NCBI GenBank assembly: GCA_031290985.1
Contig: JARLJW010000073.1
Span: 1 to 64,000 of the forward strand
Length of the DNA stretch: 64,000 bases
Direction of reading: 5' to 3'
Origin: Verrucomicrobiia bacterium
GTDB lineage: Bacteria > Verrucomicrobiota > Verrucomicrobiia > Limisphaerales > UBA11358
Shown here: piece after piece, positions 16,623 to 26,386 of the stretch
Numbering within the stretch: position 1 is the stretch's first letter
Layout of the letters: each line of letters begins with the position of its first letter
The notes under the pieces: generated by a model
What the model was told of the DNA's origin: nothing
What the model saw: only the letters and a program-made list of their open reading frames with translations
Databases searched by the model: none
Translations under genes and position numbers: made by a program

Positions 16623-19600
16623 ATGACCAGCAATTCAACAAAAAATTCTAATAACCAGCAGGCGGAACCCCGGATTTCCGCGCCGCTGAAACAGGGCCTT
16701 TACGACCCGCAATTCGAGCACGACGCGTGCGGACTCGGTTTCGTCGTCAACATGAAGGGGAAGAAATCCCATTCCATGGTGAGCGACGCCCTGCAGATCC
16801 TCGTCAACCTCGACCATCGCGGCGCGACTGGCTGCGAGGCGAACACCGGCGACGGCGCGGGCATCCTCATCCAGGTGCCGCATGAATTTCTCGCGGCCCA
16901 GGCGGCGAAGCTCGGCTTCAAGCTGCCCGCCCCCGGACAATACGGCGTCGGCCAGTTGTTCCTGCCCAAGGATTCCACCCAACGCGAAGTCATCAAGGCG
17001 GAACTCGCCAAGATCATCGCCACCGAAGGCCAGACCGTCCTCGGCTGGCGCGATGTGCCCGTGGATAATTCATCGCTCGGCAAAACCGCGGTCGCCGCCG
17101 AGCCCTTCATGGCGCAGGTCTTCGTCGGCCGCAACGAGAAGATCAAGGACGACCAGGCGTTCGAAAGGAAACTCTTCGTCATCCGCAAGGTGGCGGAACG
17201 GAAGATCCGTTACGGCGGCAAGATCGCCGGCGGCGGCATCTTCTACGTGTCCAGCCTGTCGGCGCGCACGCTCATCTACAAGGGCATGTTGATGTCCGAG
17301 CAGGTCGGGAAATATTATCTGGATCTGGGCGACAAGACGATGGTCACGGCCATGGCCTTGGTGCATTCACGCTTTTCAACCAACACCTTCCCAAGCTGGG
17401 ACCGGGCGCATCCCAACCGCTGCATCGCGCACAACGGCGAAATCAACACGCTGCGCGGCAACGTCAACTGGATCAAGGCGGCCCAGGCAAATTTCAAGTC
17501 CGCCACGCTCGGCGGCGACATCAAGAAGGTCGTCCCCGTCATCAACGCGGACGGCAGCGACTCCGCCCAGTTCGACAACTGCGTGGAACTGCTCGTCATG
17601 GCCGGCCGCGAACTGCCGCACGCGATGATGATGATGATTCCCGAACCGTGGGAAAATCACGAGAGCATGGACGCCGAACGCCGCGCGTTCTACGAATTCC
17701 ATTCCTGCCTCATCGAACCGTGGGACGGCCCCGCCTCGATGGCCTTCACCGACGGCATCCGGATCGGTGCGTGCCTCGACCGCAACGGCCTGCGCCCCTC
17801 GCGCTATTATGTCACCAAGGACGACGTCGTCATCATGGCGTCGGAAGCCGGCGTGCTGCCGGTCGCCCCGGAACGCGTGGCCGTAAAAGGCCGCTTGCAG
17901 CCGGGCCGGATGTTCCTGGTGGACACCGAGCAGGGTCGTATCATCGCCGACGAGGAGCTGAAGCAGAAATACGCGGGCGCGTATCCGTACCGGCAGTGGC
18001 TGGACGAGAACCACGTTTTGCTGGAACAACTGCCCGAGCCGGCCCAGCACACCGACCCGGCGCATCGCAAAATTTTGCAGATGCAACAGGCGTTCGGCTA
18101 CACCTTTGAGGACCTGCGCTTCATCATCGGCCCGATGGCCAATGACGGCGTGCAGCCGCTCGGCTCGATGGGCACGGACACGCCGCTGGCGGTGCTCTCG
18201 GTAAAGCCGCAACTGCTCTACAATTATTTCAAGCAGTTGTTCGCGCAGGTGACCAACCCGCCGATCGACCCCATCCGCGAGGAGATCGTCACCGCCACGC
18301 ACACGATGGTCGGTTGCCGCGGCGGCCTGCTGAATCCCGGACCGGAAAGCTGCGCGCTCATTCGGCTCGAACAGCCCATCCTGACGAACGATGAGCTGGA
18401 CAAGCTGCGTTTCATCGACCGCGCCGGCTTCAAGTCCGAGACGCTGCCGATCCTGTTCAAAGCGGCGGATGGCGCAGATGGCTTGGAGACCGCGCTGGAG
18501 AAACTGTTCGCCTCCGCCGATGAAGCGATCCGCGACGGCGCCAACATCTTGATCCTGTCCGACCGCGGCGTTTCCTCCGAAATGGCGCCCATCCCCGCCC
18601 TGCTGGCGATGGCGGGCTTGAACCATCATCTCATCCGCACCGGCACGCGGGGACGCACCGGCCTCGTGCTGGAGTCCGCCGAACCGCGCGAAGTCCATCA
18701 TTTTGCCCTGCTCATCGGCTACGGCTGCAGCGCCATCAATCCGTATCTCGCCTACGAGACGATTGACGACCTCATCCACGAGGGCATGTTGCAGAAGACC
18801 GACCACAAGACGGCGATCAAGAAATACATCAAGGCCACGATCAAGGGCGTCGTCAAGACGATGGCCAAGATGGGCATCTCGACCATCCAAAGCTATCGCG
18901 GCGCGCAGATCTTTGAAGCCGTCGGCCTCAACAGCAAGGTGGTGGAAAAATATTTCACCTGGACGCCCACGCGCATCCAGGGCGTGGGCCTGGAGGTCAT
19001 CGCGGAAGAAGCGCTGTCACGTCATCGCCGGGCCTTCCCGCCGATGCCGGTCAATCCCGAGCTCGAAGCGGGCGGACAATATCAGTGGCGCGATGGCGGC
19101 GAACAGCACCTGTTCAACCCGCAGACGATCCACAAGCTGCAGACGGCCTGCCGCACCGGCAGCGAAAAGATCTATCGCGAATACGCGGACCTCATCAACG
19201 ACCGCGCGAAGTCCCTCTGCACCCTGCGCGGCTTGCTGGATTTCAAGTTCATTGAAAAACCGCTGCCCATCGAGGAAGTGGAATCGGTGGAAAGCATCGT
19301 CAAGCGCTTCAAGACCGGGGCGATGAGCTACGGCTCGATCTCCAAGGAAGCGCACGAAACGCTGGCCGTGGCCATGAACCGCCTCGGTGGGCGCAGCAAC
19401 ACCGGCGAAGGCGGCGAAGACGCGACCCGCTACGTGCTGGAAGCGAACGGCGACTCGAAGAATTCCGCCATCAAGCAGGTGGCCTCCGGACGTTTCGGCG
19501 TGACCAGCCATTATCTGGTCAATGCCAAGGAAATCCAGATCAAGATGGCGCAGGGCGCGAAGCCCGGCGAAGGCGGCGAGCTGCCCGGCAAGAAAGTTTA

Positions 19601-21248
19601 TCCCTCCATCGCCAAGGTGCGCGGCACCACGGCGGGGGTCGGCCTCATTTCGCCGCCGCCGCACCATGACATCTACTCCATCGAAGACTTGGCGGAACTG
19701 ATCCATGACTTGAAGAACGCCAACCGCGATGCGCGCGTGAGCGTCAAGCTCGTCGCCGAGGTCGGCGTCGGCACGATCGCCGCCGGCGTGGCCAAGGCCC
19801 ATGCGGACGTGGTTTTGATCTCCGGTCACGATGGTGGCACGGGCGCCTCACCGCTCTCGTCCATCAAGCACGCGGGCGGCCCGTGGGAGCTCGGCCTGGC
19901 CGAGACGCACCAGACGCTCGTCTTGAACAATCTCCGCAGCCGCATCTACGTCGAGACGGACGGCCAGTTGAAGACCGGCCGCGACGTGGCCGTGGCCGCC
20001 TTGCTCGGCGCGGAGGAATTTGGTTTTGCCACCGCCCCGCTCGTCGTGATGGGCTGCATCATGATGCGCGTGTGCCATCTGAACACCTGCCCCGTGGGCG
20101 TGGCCACGCAAAACCCGGTTTTGCGCAAGCGCTTCACCGGCGAGCCGGAACATGTCGTGAACTTCATGCGCTTCATCGCGCAGGAATTGCGCGAGATCAT
20201 GGCCAAGCTCGGTTTCCGCAAGCTGGAGGACATGGTCGGCCGCACGGACAAGCTGGTTCCCTGGAAGGCCATCGAGCATTGGAAGGCCAACGGCCTCGAC
20301 CTCACGCCGATTTTGTACCAGTCGGACATGGGCCCGGAAGTGGGCCGCTTCCGCTCGCAGGACCAGGATCACGGTCTGGAGAAATCCCTCGACGTGACCA
20401 AGCTCCTCGAGATCTGCCAGCCGGCCATCAAGCGCGGCGAAAAAGTGCGCGCCGAACTGCCGATCATCAACGTGAACCGCGTGGTCGGTACCATCACCGG
20501 CAGCGAGATCACCAAGCAGCACGGCCCGGCGGGATTGCCTGAAGACACGGTGCAGTTGAAATTCAACGGCAGTGCCGGCCAGAGCTTTGGTGCCTTCGTG
20601 CCCGGTGGCATGACGCTCGAACTGGAAGGCGACGCCAACGATTATTTCGGCAAGGGCCTGAGCGGCGGCAAACTCATCGTCTATCCGCCGAAGGGTTCGA
20701 CCTTCGTGTTCAAGGACAACATCATCATCGGCAATGTGGCGCTGTACGGCGCGACGGCGGGCGAGATTTTTGTCAACGGCATGGCGGGCGAACGCTTTGC
20801 GGTGCGCAACTCCGGCGTGAACGCCGTCGTCGAAGGCGTGGGCGACCACGGCTGCGAATACATGACCGGCGGATGCGTGATCGTGATCGGCAAGTCGGGA
20901 CGCAATTTCGCGGCCGGCATGAGCGGCGGGGTGGCCTATGTGCTCGACGAGGAGGGCGATTTCGCCTCGCGCTGCAACATGGAGCTGGTCGCGCTCGAAA
21001 AACTGGTGGATACCGATGAGATCGAGCTGGTCTGGAAACTCATCCAGCGCCACCAGACTTACACCCAGAGCGTCAACGCCGCCCGGATTCTGGCGGACTG
21101 GAAAGCTTTCGTGCCGAAATTTGTGAAAGTCATGCCGCAGGATTACGCCCGCGTCCTGTCCTCGCTCAAGCGGGTGCAGTCGCAGGGCTTGACCGGCGAC
21201 GAAGCCATCATGGCCGCGTTCGAAGAGAACGTCAAAGGTGGGCATTGA
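16623..21248 (+). CDS. gltB: Glutamate synthase large subunit (GltB)
   Basis: The NADPH-type glutamate synthase large subunit (1541 residues, normal length) makes two glutamates from glutamine and 2-oxoglutarate. The glutamine amidotransferase domain begins after a 35-residue propeptide at Cys36 ([15 protein letters not shown]), the expected N-terminal nucleophile. The FMN synthase domain contains [20 protein letters not shown], and the 3Fe-4S ligands lie in [21 protein letters not shown]-terminal GXGXG beta-helix follows ([38 protein letters not shown]). gltD lies 670 bp downstream, separated by a GxxExxY gene. No strong Shine-Dalgarno is visible. Confidence 0.97.
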   Translation: MTSNSTKNSNNQQAEPRISAPLKQGLYDPQFEHDACGLGFVVNMKGKKSHSMVSDALQILVNLDHRGATGCEANTGDGAGILIQVPHEFLAAQAAKLGFKLPAPGQYGVGQLFLPKDSTQREVIKAELAKIIATEGQTVLGWRDVPVDNSSLGKTAVAAEPFMAQVFVGRNEKIKDDQAFERKLFVIRKVAERKIRYGGKIAGGGIFYVSSLSARTLIYKGMLMSEQVGKYYLDLGDKTMVTAMALVHSRFSTNTFPSWDRAHPNRCIAHNGEINTLRGNVNWIKAAQANFKSATLGGDIKKVVPVINADGSDSAQFDNCVELLVMAGRELPHAMMMMIPEPWENHESMDAERRAFYEFHSCLIEPWDGPASMAFTDGIRIGACLDRNGLRPSRYYVTKDDVVIMASEAGVLPVAPERVAVKGRLQPGRMFLVDTEQGRIIADEELKQKYAGAYPYRQWLDENHVLLEQLPEPAQHTDPAHRKILQMQQAFGYTFEDLRFIIGPMANDGVQPLGSMGTDTPLAVLSVKPQLLYNYFKQLFAQVTNPPIDPIREEIVTATHTMVGCRGGLLNPGPESCALIRLEQPILTNDELDKLRFIDRAGFKSETLPILFKAADGADGLETALEKLFASADEAIRDGANILILSDRGVSSEMAPIPALLAMAGLNHHLIRTGTRGRTGLVLESAEPREVHHFALLIGYGCSAINPYLAYETIDDLIHEGMLQKTDHKTAIKKYIKATIKGVVKTMAKMGISTIQSYRGAQIFEAVGLNSKVVEKYFTWTPTRIQGVGLEVIAEEALSRHRRAFPPMPVNPELEAGGQYQWRDGGEQHLFNPQTIHKLQTACRTGSEKIYREYADLINDRAKSLCTLRGLLDFKFIEKPLPIEEVESVESIVKRFKTGAMSYGSISKEAHETLAVAMNRLGGRSNTGEGGEDATRYVLEANGDSKNSAIKQVASGRFGVTSHYLVNAKEIQIKMAQGAKPGEGGELPGKKVYPSIAKVRGTTAGVGLISPPPHHDIYSIEDLAELIHDLKNANRDARVSVKLVAEVGVGTIAAGVAKAHADVVLISGHDGGTGASPLSSIKHAGGPWELGLAETHQTLVLNNLRSRIYVETDGQLKTGRDVAVAALLGAEEFGFATAPLVVMGCIMMRVCHLNTCPVGVATQNPVLRKRFTGEPEHVVNFMRFIAQELREIMAKLGFRKLEDMVGRTDKLVPWKAIEHWKANGLDLTPILYQSDMGPEVGRFRSQDQDHGLEKSLDVTKLLEICQPAIKRGEKVRAELPIINVNRVVGTITGSEITKQHGPAGLPEDTVQLKFNGSAGQSFGAFVPGGMTLELEGDANDYFGKGLSGGKLIVYPPKGSTFVFKDNIIIGNVALYGATAGEIFVNGMAGERFAVRNSGVNAVVEGVGDHGCEYMTGGCVIVIGKSGRNFAAGMSGGVAYVLDEEGDFASRCNMELVALEKLVDTDEIELVWKLIQRHQTYTQSVNAARILADWKAFVPKFVKVMPQDYARVLSSLKRVQSQGLTGDEAIMAAFEENVKGGH

Positions 21249-21260
21249 AGATGAAATCCG

Positions 21261-21302
21261 AGAAACGCAGAGGCGCGGAGAACGCAGAGAGAGACGCAGA
21301 AT
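21261..21302. repeat. Left inverted repeat of the GxxExxY cassette
   Basis: A run built from ACGCAGAG/GCGCGGAG words begins GAGAAACGCAGAGGCGCGG. It is inversely related to 21851-21887 at the other side of the GxxExxY gene, with which it shares about 25 nearly identical positions. Just inside it lies a small hairpin (GAATTTT...AAAATTC). Confidence 0.75.
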
Positions 21303-21353
21303 TTTAGTAAAAATTCCCTGCGGGCCTCGGCACCCTCCGCATCTGCGCGTAAA

Positions 21354-21782
21354 ATGGAATCGCACGATATGCACGAGAACGAGGTTTCGGAGCGGATTAT
21401 CGGCGCGGCGATTGAAGTGCATAAGTTTTACGGGCCGGGTTTGATCGAACAGGTTTACGAAGAGGCGTTGTGCCACGAGTTCAGCTTGCGTGGCCTCCGC
21501 TTCGAGCGGCAGAAACAGGTGTCCATCTTTTACAAGGGTGTAAAACTGGGCGTGCCGTTGCGGCTGGATTTGATCGTCGAAGAGCTGGTGATCGTTGATT
21601 TGAAAGCCAAAGAAGAAGTGAATGCGTTTGACCGGGCAAAGCTCCTGAGCTACCTGCGCCTGTCAGATTTGCGGCTGGGCTTGATCATCAACTTTCATGA
21701 AGTTGTATTGAAAGCCGGCATTGCGCGGGTGGTCAACGGCTTGAAATCGTCGCCGCCCGAACCCGGTTCGTTCCGGATTTAA
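21354..21782 (+). CDS. GxxExxY family protein
   Basis: A 142-residue protein of the GxxExxY family (PD-(D/E)XK-like fold). The name-giving motif is GPGLIEQVYEEAL, followed by the family blocks LRLDLIVEELVIVDLKA (the D...D-x-K core of a PD-(D/E)XK-like fold) and AKLLSYLRLSDLRLGLIINF. The molecular function of the family is not established; the fold suggests a nuclease-like ancestor. It may start at 21354 or 21369 (MHENEVSER). It splits the gltB-gltD pair and is bounded by inverted ACGCAGAG repeats, which looks like a mobile cassette. Confidence 0.88.
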   Translation: MESHDMHENEVSERIIGAAIEVHKFYGPGLIEQVYEEALCHEFSLRGLRFERQKQVSIFYKGVKLGVPLRLDLIVEELVIVDLKAKEEVNAFDRAKLLSYLRLSDLRLGLIINFHEVVLKAGIARVVNGLKSSPPEPGSFRI

Positions 21783-21850
21783 TTTAACATGAAGTTCAAC
21801 ACAAAGACGCAGCGGACACCGAGGCTCGCGGAGCGGAATTTATATTCCTG

Positions 21851-21887
21851 CTCTGCGCCACTCTGCGTCCTCTGCGCCTCTGCGTTT
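21851..21887. repeat. Right inverted repeat of the GxxExxY cassette
   Basis: The sequence ends CCTCTGCGCCTCTGCGTTT. Its reverse complement, AAACGCAGAGGCGCAGAGG, matches the left element at 21263 onward. It forms part of a longer foldback region from about 21805 with further ACGCAG words. Confidence 0.75.
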
Positions 21888-21917
21888 ATTCCGATTCAAC
21901 CAAGCACATACTAAATC

Positions 21918-23402
21918 ATGGGAAAACCCACTGGATTCCTGGAGTTCAACCGCGAACTGCCGCCCGACCGCTCACCGCTCACGCGCATCGGCGACTGGCA
22001 GGAGATTCACCTGCACCAGTCCGAAGGCGACCTGAAGAAACAGGGCGCGCGCTGCATGGACTGCGGCATTCCGTTCTGCCACACCGGCCAGCTCGTCAGC
22101 GGCATGGCCAGCGGCTGCCCCATCCACAACCTCATCCCCGAGTGGAACGACCTCGTGTATCGCGGCCTGTGGAAGGAAGCGCTCGAACGCCTGCACAAGA
22201 CGAATAATTTCCCGGAATTCACCGGCCGCGTATGCCCCGCCCCCTGCGAAGGCTCCTGCGTGCTCGGCATGAAGGCCCCGGCGGTCACCATCAAGAACAT
22301 CGAGGTCAGCATCATCGACCACGGCTGGGCCAACGGCTGGGTCGTGGCTGAACCGCCGAAAAAGCGCACGGGCAAAAAGGTCGCCATCGTCGGCTCCGGT
22401 CCCGCGGGGCTTTCCGCCGCCGCGCAGTTGAACAAGGCAGGCCACGAGGTCACCGTGTTCGAACGCGCCGACCGCCCCGGCGGCTTGCTCATGTACGGCA
22501 TCCCCAACATGAAGCTGGACAAGAAGGAAGTCGTCCTGCGCCGCATCGCTTTGCTGGAAAAGGAAGGCGTGAAATTTGTCTGCAACACCGAGATCGGCAG
22601 GGATTACCCGGCGGAAAAACTGCAGCGGGAGTTCGACGCCGTCATTCTCGCGACGGGTGCGACCAAGCCGCGCGATTTGCCAATCGAAGGCCGGCTGTTA
22701 AACGGCATCCATTTCGCGATGGATTTCCTCACGGCGAACACGAAGAACCTTTTGGATGGCGTCAAGCCCGGCACGGCGATCACGGCGGAAGGCAAGGACG
22801 TCGTCGTCATCGGCGGCGGCGATACCGGCACGGACTGCGTGGGCACCTCGCTGCGGCACGGCTGCAAGAGCATCGTGCAGGTGGAGATTTTGCCCAAGCC
22901 GCCGCTGGAGCGCGCCAAGGACAATCCGTGGCCCGAATGGCCCAAGACGCTCAAGGTGGATTACGGCCAGGAAGAGGCCGCCGCGAAGTTTGGCAACGAT
23001 CCACGCATCTACCTGACCACCGCGACCAAGTTTGAAGCCGATGCCAAAGGCCAGGTCAAGGCCGTGCACATCGTGCAAGTCGAGTGGACAAAGAACGACA
23101 AGGGCCAGTTCATCCCCAAGAACGTCCCCGGCACGGAAAAGGTCCTCCCCGCGCAGCTCGTGCTGCTGGCGATGGGCTTCCTCGGACCTGAACAGCCGCT
23201 GCTCGAGGCGCTCAACATCGAACGCGACCCGCGCACGAACGCCAAGGCGGACTTCGAGAAATACCACACCAACCTCAAGGGCGTGTTCGCCTGCGGCGAT
23301 TGCCGCCGCGGCCAGAGCCTTGTGGTGTGGGCCTTCAACGAAGGCCGCGGCGCGGCGCGCGAATGCGACCGCTTCCTGATGGGCAAGACGGATTTGCCGT
23401 AA
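21918..23402 (+). CDS. gltD: Glutamate synthase small subunit (GltD)
   Basis: A 494-residue NADPH-dependent flavoprotein that feeds electrons to GltB. The N-terminal 4Fe-4S Cys clusters are visible ([34 protein letters not shown]). The FAD Rossmann motif is [17 protein letters not shown] and the NADPH motif [16 protein letters not shown], followed near the C-terminus by [18 protein letters not shown]. The length is normal. A strong terminator at 23417-23454 ends the unit. Confidence 0.97.
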   Translation: MGKPTGFLEFNRELPPDRSPLTRIGDWQEIHLHQSEGDLKKQGARCMDCGIPFCHTGQLVSGMASGCPIHNLIPEWNDLVYRGLWKEALERLHKTNNFPEFTGRVCPAPCEGSCVLGMKAPAVTIKNIEVSIIDHGWANGWVVAEPPKKRTGKKVAIVGSGPAGLSAAAQLNKAGHEVTVFERADRPGGLLMYGIPNMKLDKKEVVLRRIALLEKEGVKFVCNTEIGRDYPAEKLQREFDAVILATGATKPRDLPIEGRLLNGIHFAMDFLTANTKNLLDGVKPGTAITAEGKDVVVIGGGDTGTDCVGTSLRHGCKSIVQVEILPKPPLERAKDNPWPEWPKTLKVDYGQEEAAAKFGNDPRIYLTTATKFEADAKGQVKAVHIVQVEWTKNDKGQFIPKNVPGTEKVLPAQLVLLAMGFLGPEQPLLEALNIERDPRTNAKADFEKYHTNLKGVFACGDCRRGQSLVVWAFNEGRGAARECDRFLMGKTDLP

Positions 23403-23416
23403 GGGTTGATCTTAAT

Positions 23417-23454
23417 AAAAGCCGCCCGGTAATAAATGCCGGGCGGCTTTTTTA
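23417..23454 (+). terminator. Rho-independent terminator after gltD
   Basis: A perfect 9-bp stem GCCGCCCGG (23421-23429) / CCGGGCGGC (23439-23447) with a 9-nt AT-rich loop is followed by a run of seven Ts. An A run precedes the stem, so it may also act on the other strand. Confidence 0.93.
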
Positions 23455-23494
23455 TTTTGCTGGTGAAGTTCAAAATCCCACTACGACAAGCTCG

Positions 23495-24442
23495 TCATGC
23501 TTCGTTCGCAAAATACGGCGTCTGCCGGTTGCGACGGCGATCTAGTTCACTGGCATAGCGCAACCCCAGCGTGGCAGCATTTGTCTTCATCCAACTTGTC
23601 AACTTTGTCCGCCCAACCGCCGGGGTGTCCACATGAAGCAACCCGGCCATCAACCCGCGAATCTCGTCACGGGTGATAAAAGTATCGCGCATGAACCAAC
23701 CCACAATTTTCCCCAGCAAGCAACCCAGGCCCGGCGGTACATTTACCAACGGCCTTGACCGGTCAATCGCATCGCCAACCGCCTTCACCAACTCCCGATA
23801 AGTGAACGTTTCCGGGCCAATGGCGTTGATGATCACATTTTCAGACCGCATCCCCTGTTCAACCGCCAAAGCAGCCAAGTCATCCACATGAATGGGCTGC
23901 AACTGATATGTCCCGTCGCCAAAGACCGCAAAAAAGGGAAAACGCCGGAGCGCCCAGGCAATGTTATTGATAAGAATATCCTCGCGCCCGAACAAAACTG
24001 TTGGTCGTAGAATGGCATGGGAAAGTCCGCTCGCCTGCAATGCCCCTTCCAACCGCGCCTTGCCGGAAAAATACTCCAGCGGCGAATCTTCCGCCGGATT
24101 TGTAATGCTGACGTGCACCACACGCCGCACGCCAGCGCGCCGCGCCGCCTCAAACAAAACCAGCGTGTTTGCCACCGCCTGCGCATGGGTGAACAGGCGG
24201 TGATTGAAGCGCACCCAGTAGGTGTTATAGAGCACATCAACGCCAGCCAACGCCGCCGTCAATTTACCAAGGTCGTCAAAGGCAAGTGGAAATGACCGGA
24301 CTTTGCCTCCAAACGGATTTACACGGTTCCCTGAATTCGTCAGTGTGACCACGCTCTGCCCCTGGTCCAGCAACCGGGATGCGATATACCGTCCGGAATA
24401 ACCATACGCCCCGGTGACGGCGTGAAGTGTGCTTTTGTCCAT
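23495..24442 (-). CDS. NAD(P)-dependent epimerase/NmrA-like short-chain dehydrogenase
   Basis: A 315-residue extended-SDR protein. The nucleotide-binding motif at the N-terminus is HAVTGAYGYSGRYIA (TGxxGxxG), then GVDVLYNTYWVRF and an atypical active-site region around LEYFSGKARLEGAL; there is no clear YxxxK with a preceding Ser, so catalysis is uncertain. The pattern resembles NDUFA9/NmrA-like proteins that bind NAD(P) as sensors or act on quinone- or nucleotide-sugar-like substrates. The start at 24442 (MDKSTLHAV) is preferred over the upstream ATG at 24481 because AGGAAAAACAGAAAT lies just ahead of it. It is probably cotranscribed with, or regulated by, the adjacent GbsR-like gene, 46 bp upstream. 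Confidence 0.82.
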   Translation of the reverse strand: MDKSTLHAVTGAYGYSGRYIASRLLDQGQSVVTLTNSGNRVNPFGGKVRSFPLAFDDLGKLTAALAGVDVLYNTYWVRFNHRLFTHAQAVANTLVLFEAARRAGVRRVVHVSITNPAEDSPLEYFSGKARLEGALQASGLSHAILRPTVLFGREDILINNIAWALRRFPFFAVFGDGTYQLQPIHVDDLAALAVEQGMRSENVIINAIGPETFTYRELVKAVGDAIDRSRPLVNVPPGLGCLLGKIVGWFMRDTFITRDEIRGLMAGLLHVDTPAVGRTKLTSWMKTNAATLGLRYASELDRRRNRQTPYFANEA

Positions 24443-24488
24443 ATTTCTGTTTTTCCTGTATTTTATGAAAATTAGATCCAAAAAAAAA

Positions 24489-25010
24489 TTACTTCAACCA
24501 ACCCCGGATCCGTGCCCCCCATTTCACCAGCTTGACCCGGGATTCCAAGGGCATCCGCCGAACTTCGCCGAACCAGCCGTCCATCAATTCAAAAAACTCC
24601 AGCATCTCCCTCAACCGCTCCCGGGTGTGAGGATCGGTCTTGACGTCGTCATCAAGCAAAGCCTGCGTTTCTCGAAGCATTTTAAGCGTTGGATCCATCT
24701 CCCGTCGTTTGCGCTCATCCAGGAGGATTTCAAATAATTGCCACACGTCCTTGATGGATTGGAAGTGCTCGCGCCGGTCGCCAATGACGTGAACCACTTT
24801 GACAACACCCCAAGTCTGAAGTTCCTTAAGACTATTGCTAACATGGGAGCGGGCAACGCCCAAGGCCTCCACAATTTCGTCCGCGGCCAATGGTTTGGGC
24901 GAGAAATACAGCAAGGCATGAATTTGCGCGACCATGCGGCTGATGCCCCAACGCGCGCCCATTTCGCCCCAGTGCAAAACCAGCTTTTCAATGACAGGGT
25001 CGGATTTCAT
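24489..25010 (-). CDS. GbsR/MarR-type transcriptional regulator
   Basis: A 173-residue winged-helix regulator. It begins MKSDPVIEKLVLHWGEMGARWG, the GbsR family N-terminus. The recognition region is PLAADEIVEALGVARSHVSNSLKELQTWG, with a wing GVVKVVHVIGDRREHFQ, and the C-terminal half is an alpha-helical dimerisation domain. GbsR-like regulators often control osmoprotectant or membrane-stress genes; the target here is most likely the downstream epimerase. A perfect 12-bp palindrome CTGTATTTACAG directly precedes the start codon, consistent with autorepression. Confidence 0.88.
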   Translation of the reverse strand: MKSDPVIEKLVLHWGEMGARWGISRMVAQIHALLYFSPKPLAADEIVEALGVARSHVSNSLKELQTWGVVKVVHVIGDRREHFQSIKDVWQLFEILLDERKRREMDPTLKMLRETQALLDDDVKTDPHTRERLREMLEFFELMDGWFGEVRRMPLESRVKLVKWGARIRGWLK

Positions 25011-25027
25011 TTCTGTATTTACAGGAA
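25011..25027 (-). promoter_or_regulatory. Palindromic operator candidate at the gbsR-like start
   Basis: TTCTGTATTTACAGGAA abuts the start codon and contains the perfect palindrome CTGTATTTACAG (25013-25024). The epimerase leader at 24444-24463 carries a related sequence (TTTCTGTTTTTCCTGTATTT) in the same position relative to its ATG. Binding there would occlude the ribosome binding region or promoter of both genes. Confidence 0.5.
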
Positions 25028-25166
25028 TAACATAAATCTATGCCGGGTCAAGTTTTTTCACCGCCCAAATTCCACCAAGCCTGCAACCGCCAGAAGCCAG
25101 GAGCCGGAAAGTGCGCCGGTTTTATTTGCTTCCCCGCCCCACCCCCGCCTGCGATGATACTGTGAT

Positions 25167-26381
25167 ATGTCTACAATCACGGATGCCATACCAACTGTCC
25201 TGCTCAAGCCCGGTGAAGCTGACCGCATCGTCGCCGGCCATCCTTGGGTCTACTCCAACGAAATCCTCCGCCTCACCCAGCCCGCCGCCGATGGCGACCT
25301 GGTGCAGGTCAAGGATCACCGCCAGCGCCTCCTCGGCACCGGCTTTTACAACTCCAAATCCAAGATTGGCGTCCGCCTCCTCGCGCTCGACCGCATCCGC
25401 CCCAACGAGGAATTTTTCGAGGAACGCATCCGCGCCGCCCTCGCCGTCCGCGAACGCCACCTGCCCGGTGCCACCTCCTTCCGCGTCGTCAACGCCGATA
25501 GCGATTTCCTGAGGGGCCTCATCGTCGACAAATACGAGGATGTCCTCGTCGTCCAAATTTCCTCGCTCGGCATGGACCTGCGCAAGGCCAACATCGTCGC
25601 CGCCCTGCAAAAAATCTTTTCGCCGCGCGCCATCATGGAACGCAGCGATGTCGCCTCGCGCAAATTCGAGGGCCTCACCGAATCGAACGGCCTGCTCGCC
25701 GGCGAATCGGACGGCAAAATCTCCGTGAACCTGAACGGCCTGAAATTTGAGACCGACCTCATCGCCGGCCACAAGACCGGCATGTACCTTGACCAGCAGG
25801 CCAACTATCAGGCTGTCTCGCAGTTCGCGCGGGGTGGCAATGTCCTCGATTGCTTCAGCTTCCTCGGCGGCTTCGGGCTCCACGCCGCCCGCGCCGGTGC
25901 CGGCCACGTCCATCTGCTCGATCAGAGCGCCGATGCCATCGCCGCCTCCGAACGCAACGCCAAGACCAACCAGCTGGACAAGACCTGCACCTTCGAGACC
26001 ATCAACGTCTTTGACTGGCTGAAGACCGCCACCGCCGTGAAGCCGCACGAACGCGTCATCCCGCGCTTCGACCTCATCATCCTCGACCCGCCATCCTTCA
26101 CCCGCAACCGCGCCTCCGTGAACGACGCCCTGCGCGGCTACAAGGAAATCCACCTGCGCGCCTTGAAGCTGTTGAAGACCGGCGGCACCCTGGCCACTTT
26201 CTGCTGTTCGCACCACGTCGGCACCGAACTGTTCCAGGACTCGCTGCTCTCCGCCGCCTATGACACCCGCAACGTCCTGCGCCGCGTCGCCACCTACGCC
26301 CAGAGCCCCGACCACCCCATCATTCCGATGATTCCCGAAACGGAATACCTCAAGGGCTTCGCCTTTGAAAAGGTAAGGTAA
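25167..26381 (+). CDS. rlmI: Class I SAM-dependent rRNA (cytosine-C5) methyltransferase, RlmI-like
   Basis: A 404-residue cytosolic enzyme with an N-terminal PUA domain (about 10-80: LLKPGEADRIVAGHPWVYSNEI), a linker domain and a C-terminal Rossmann methyltransferase. The SAM motif is VLDCFSFLGGFGLHAARAG, the catalytic motif IV ILDPPSFTRN, and the motif VI Cys lies in LATFCCSHHV. The family methylates 23S rRNA C1962 (E. coli RlmI) or related sites. The length is normal. It is convergent with the beta-helix gene, whose stop lies 5 bp away. Confidence 0.9.
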   Translation: MSTITDAIPTVLLKPGEADRIVAGHPWVYSNEILRLTQPAADGDLVQVKDHRQRLLGTGFYNSKSKIGVRLLALDRIRPNEEFFEERIRAALAVRERHLPGATSFRVVNADSDFLRGLIVDKYEDVLVVQISSLGMDLRKANIVAALQKIFSPRAIMERSDVASRKFEGLTESNGLLAGESDGKISVNLNGLKFETDLIAGHKTGMYLDQQANYQAVSQFARGGNVLDCFSFLGGFGLHAARAGAGHVHLLDQSADAIAASERNAKTNQLDKTCTFETINVFDWLKTATAVKPHERVIPRFDLIILDPPSFTRNRASVNDALRGYKEIHLRALKLLKTGGTLATFCCSHHVGTELFQDSLLSAAYDTRNVLRRVATYAQSPDHPIIPMIPETEYLKGFAFEKVR

Positions 26382-26386
26382 GCGTT

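Noticed and set aside
17376-21476. Long minus-strand frames (504 and 542 codons) opposite gltB
   Set aside because: Antisense shadows of a complete GltB with all motifs on the plus strand.
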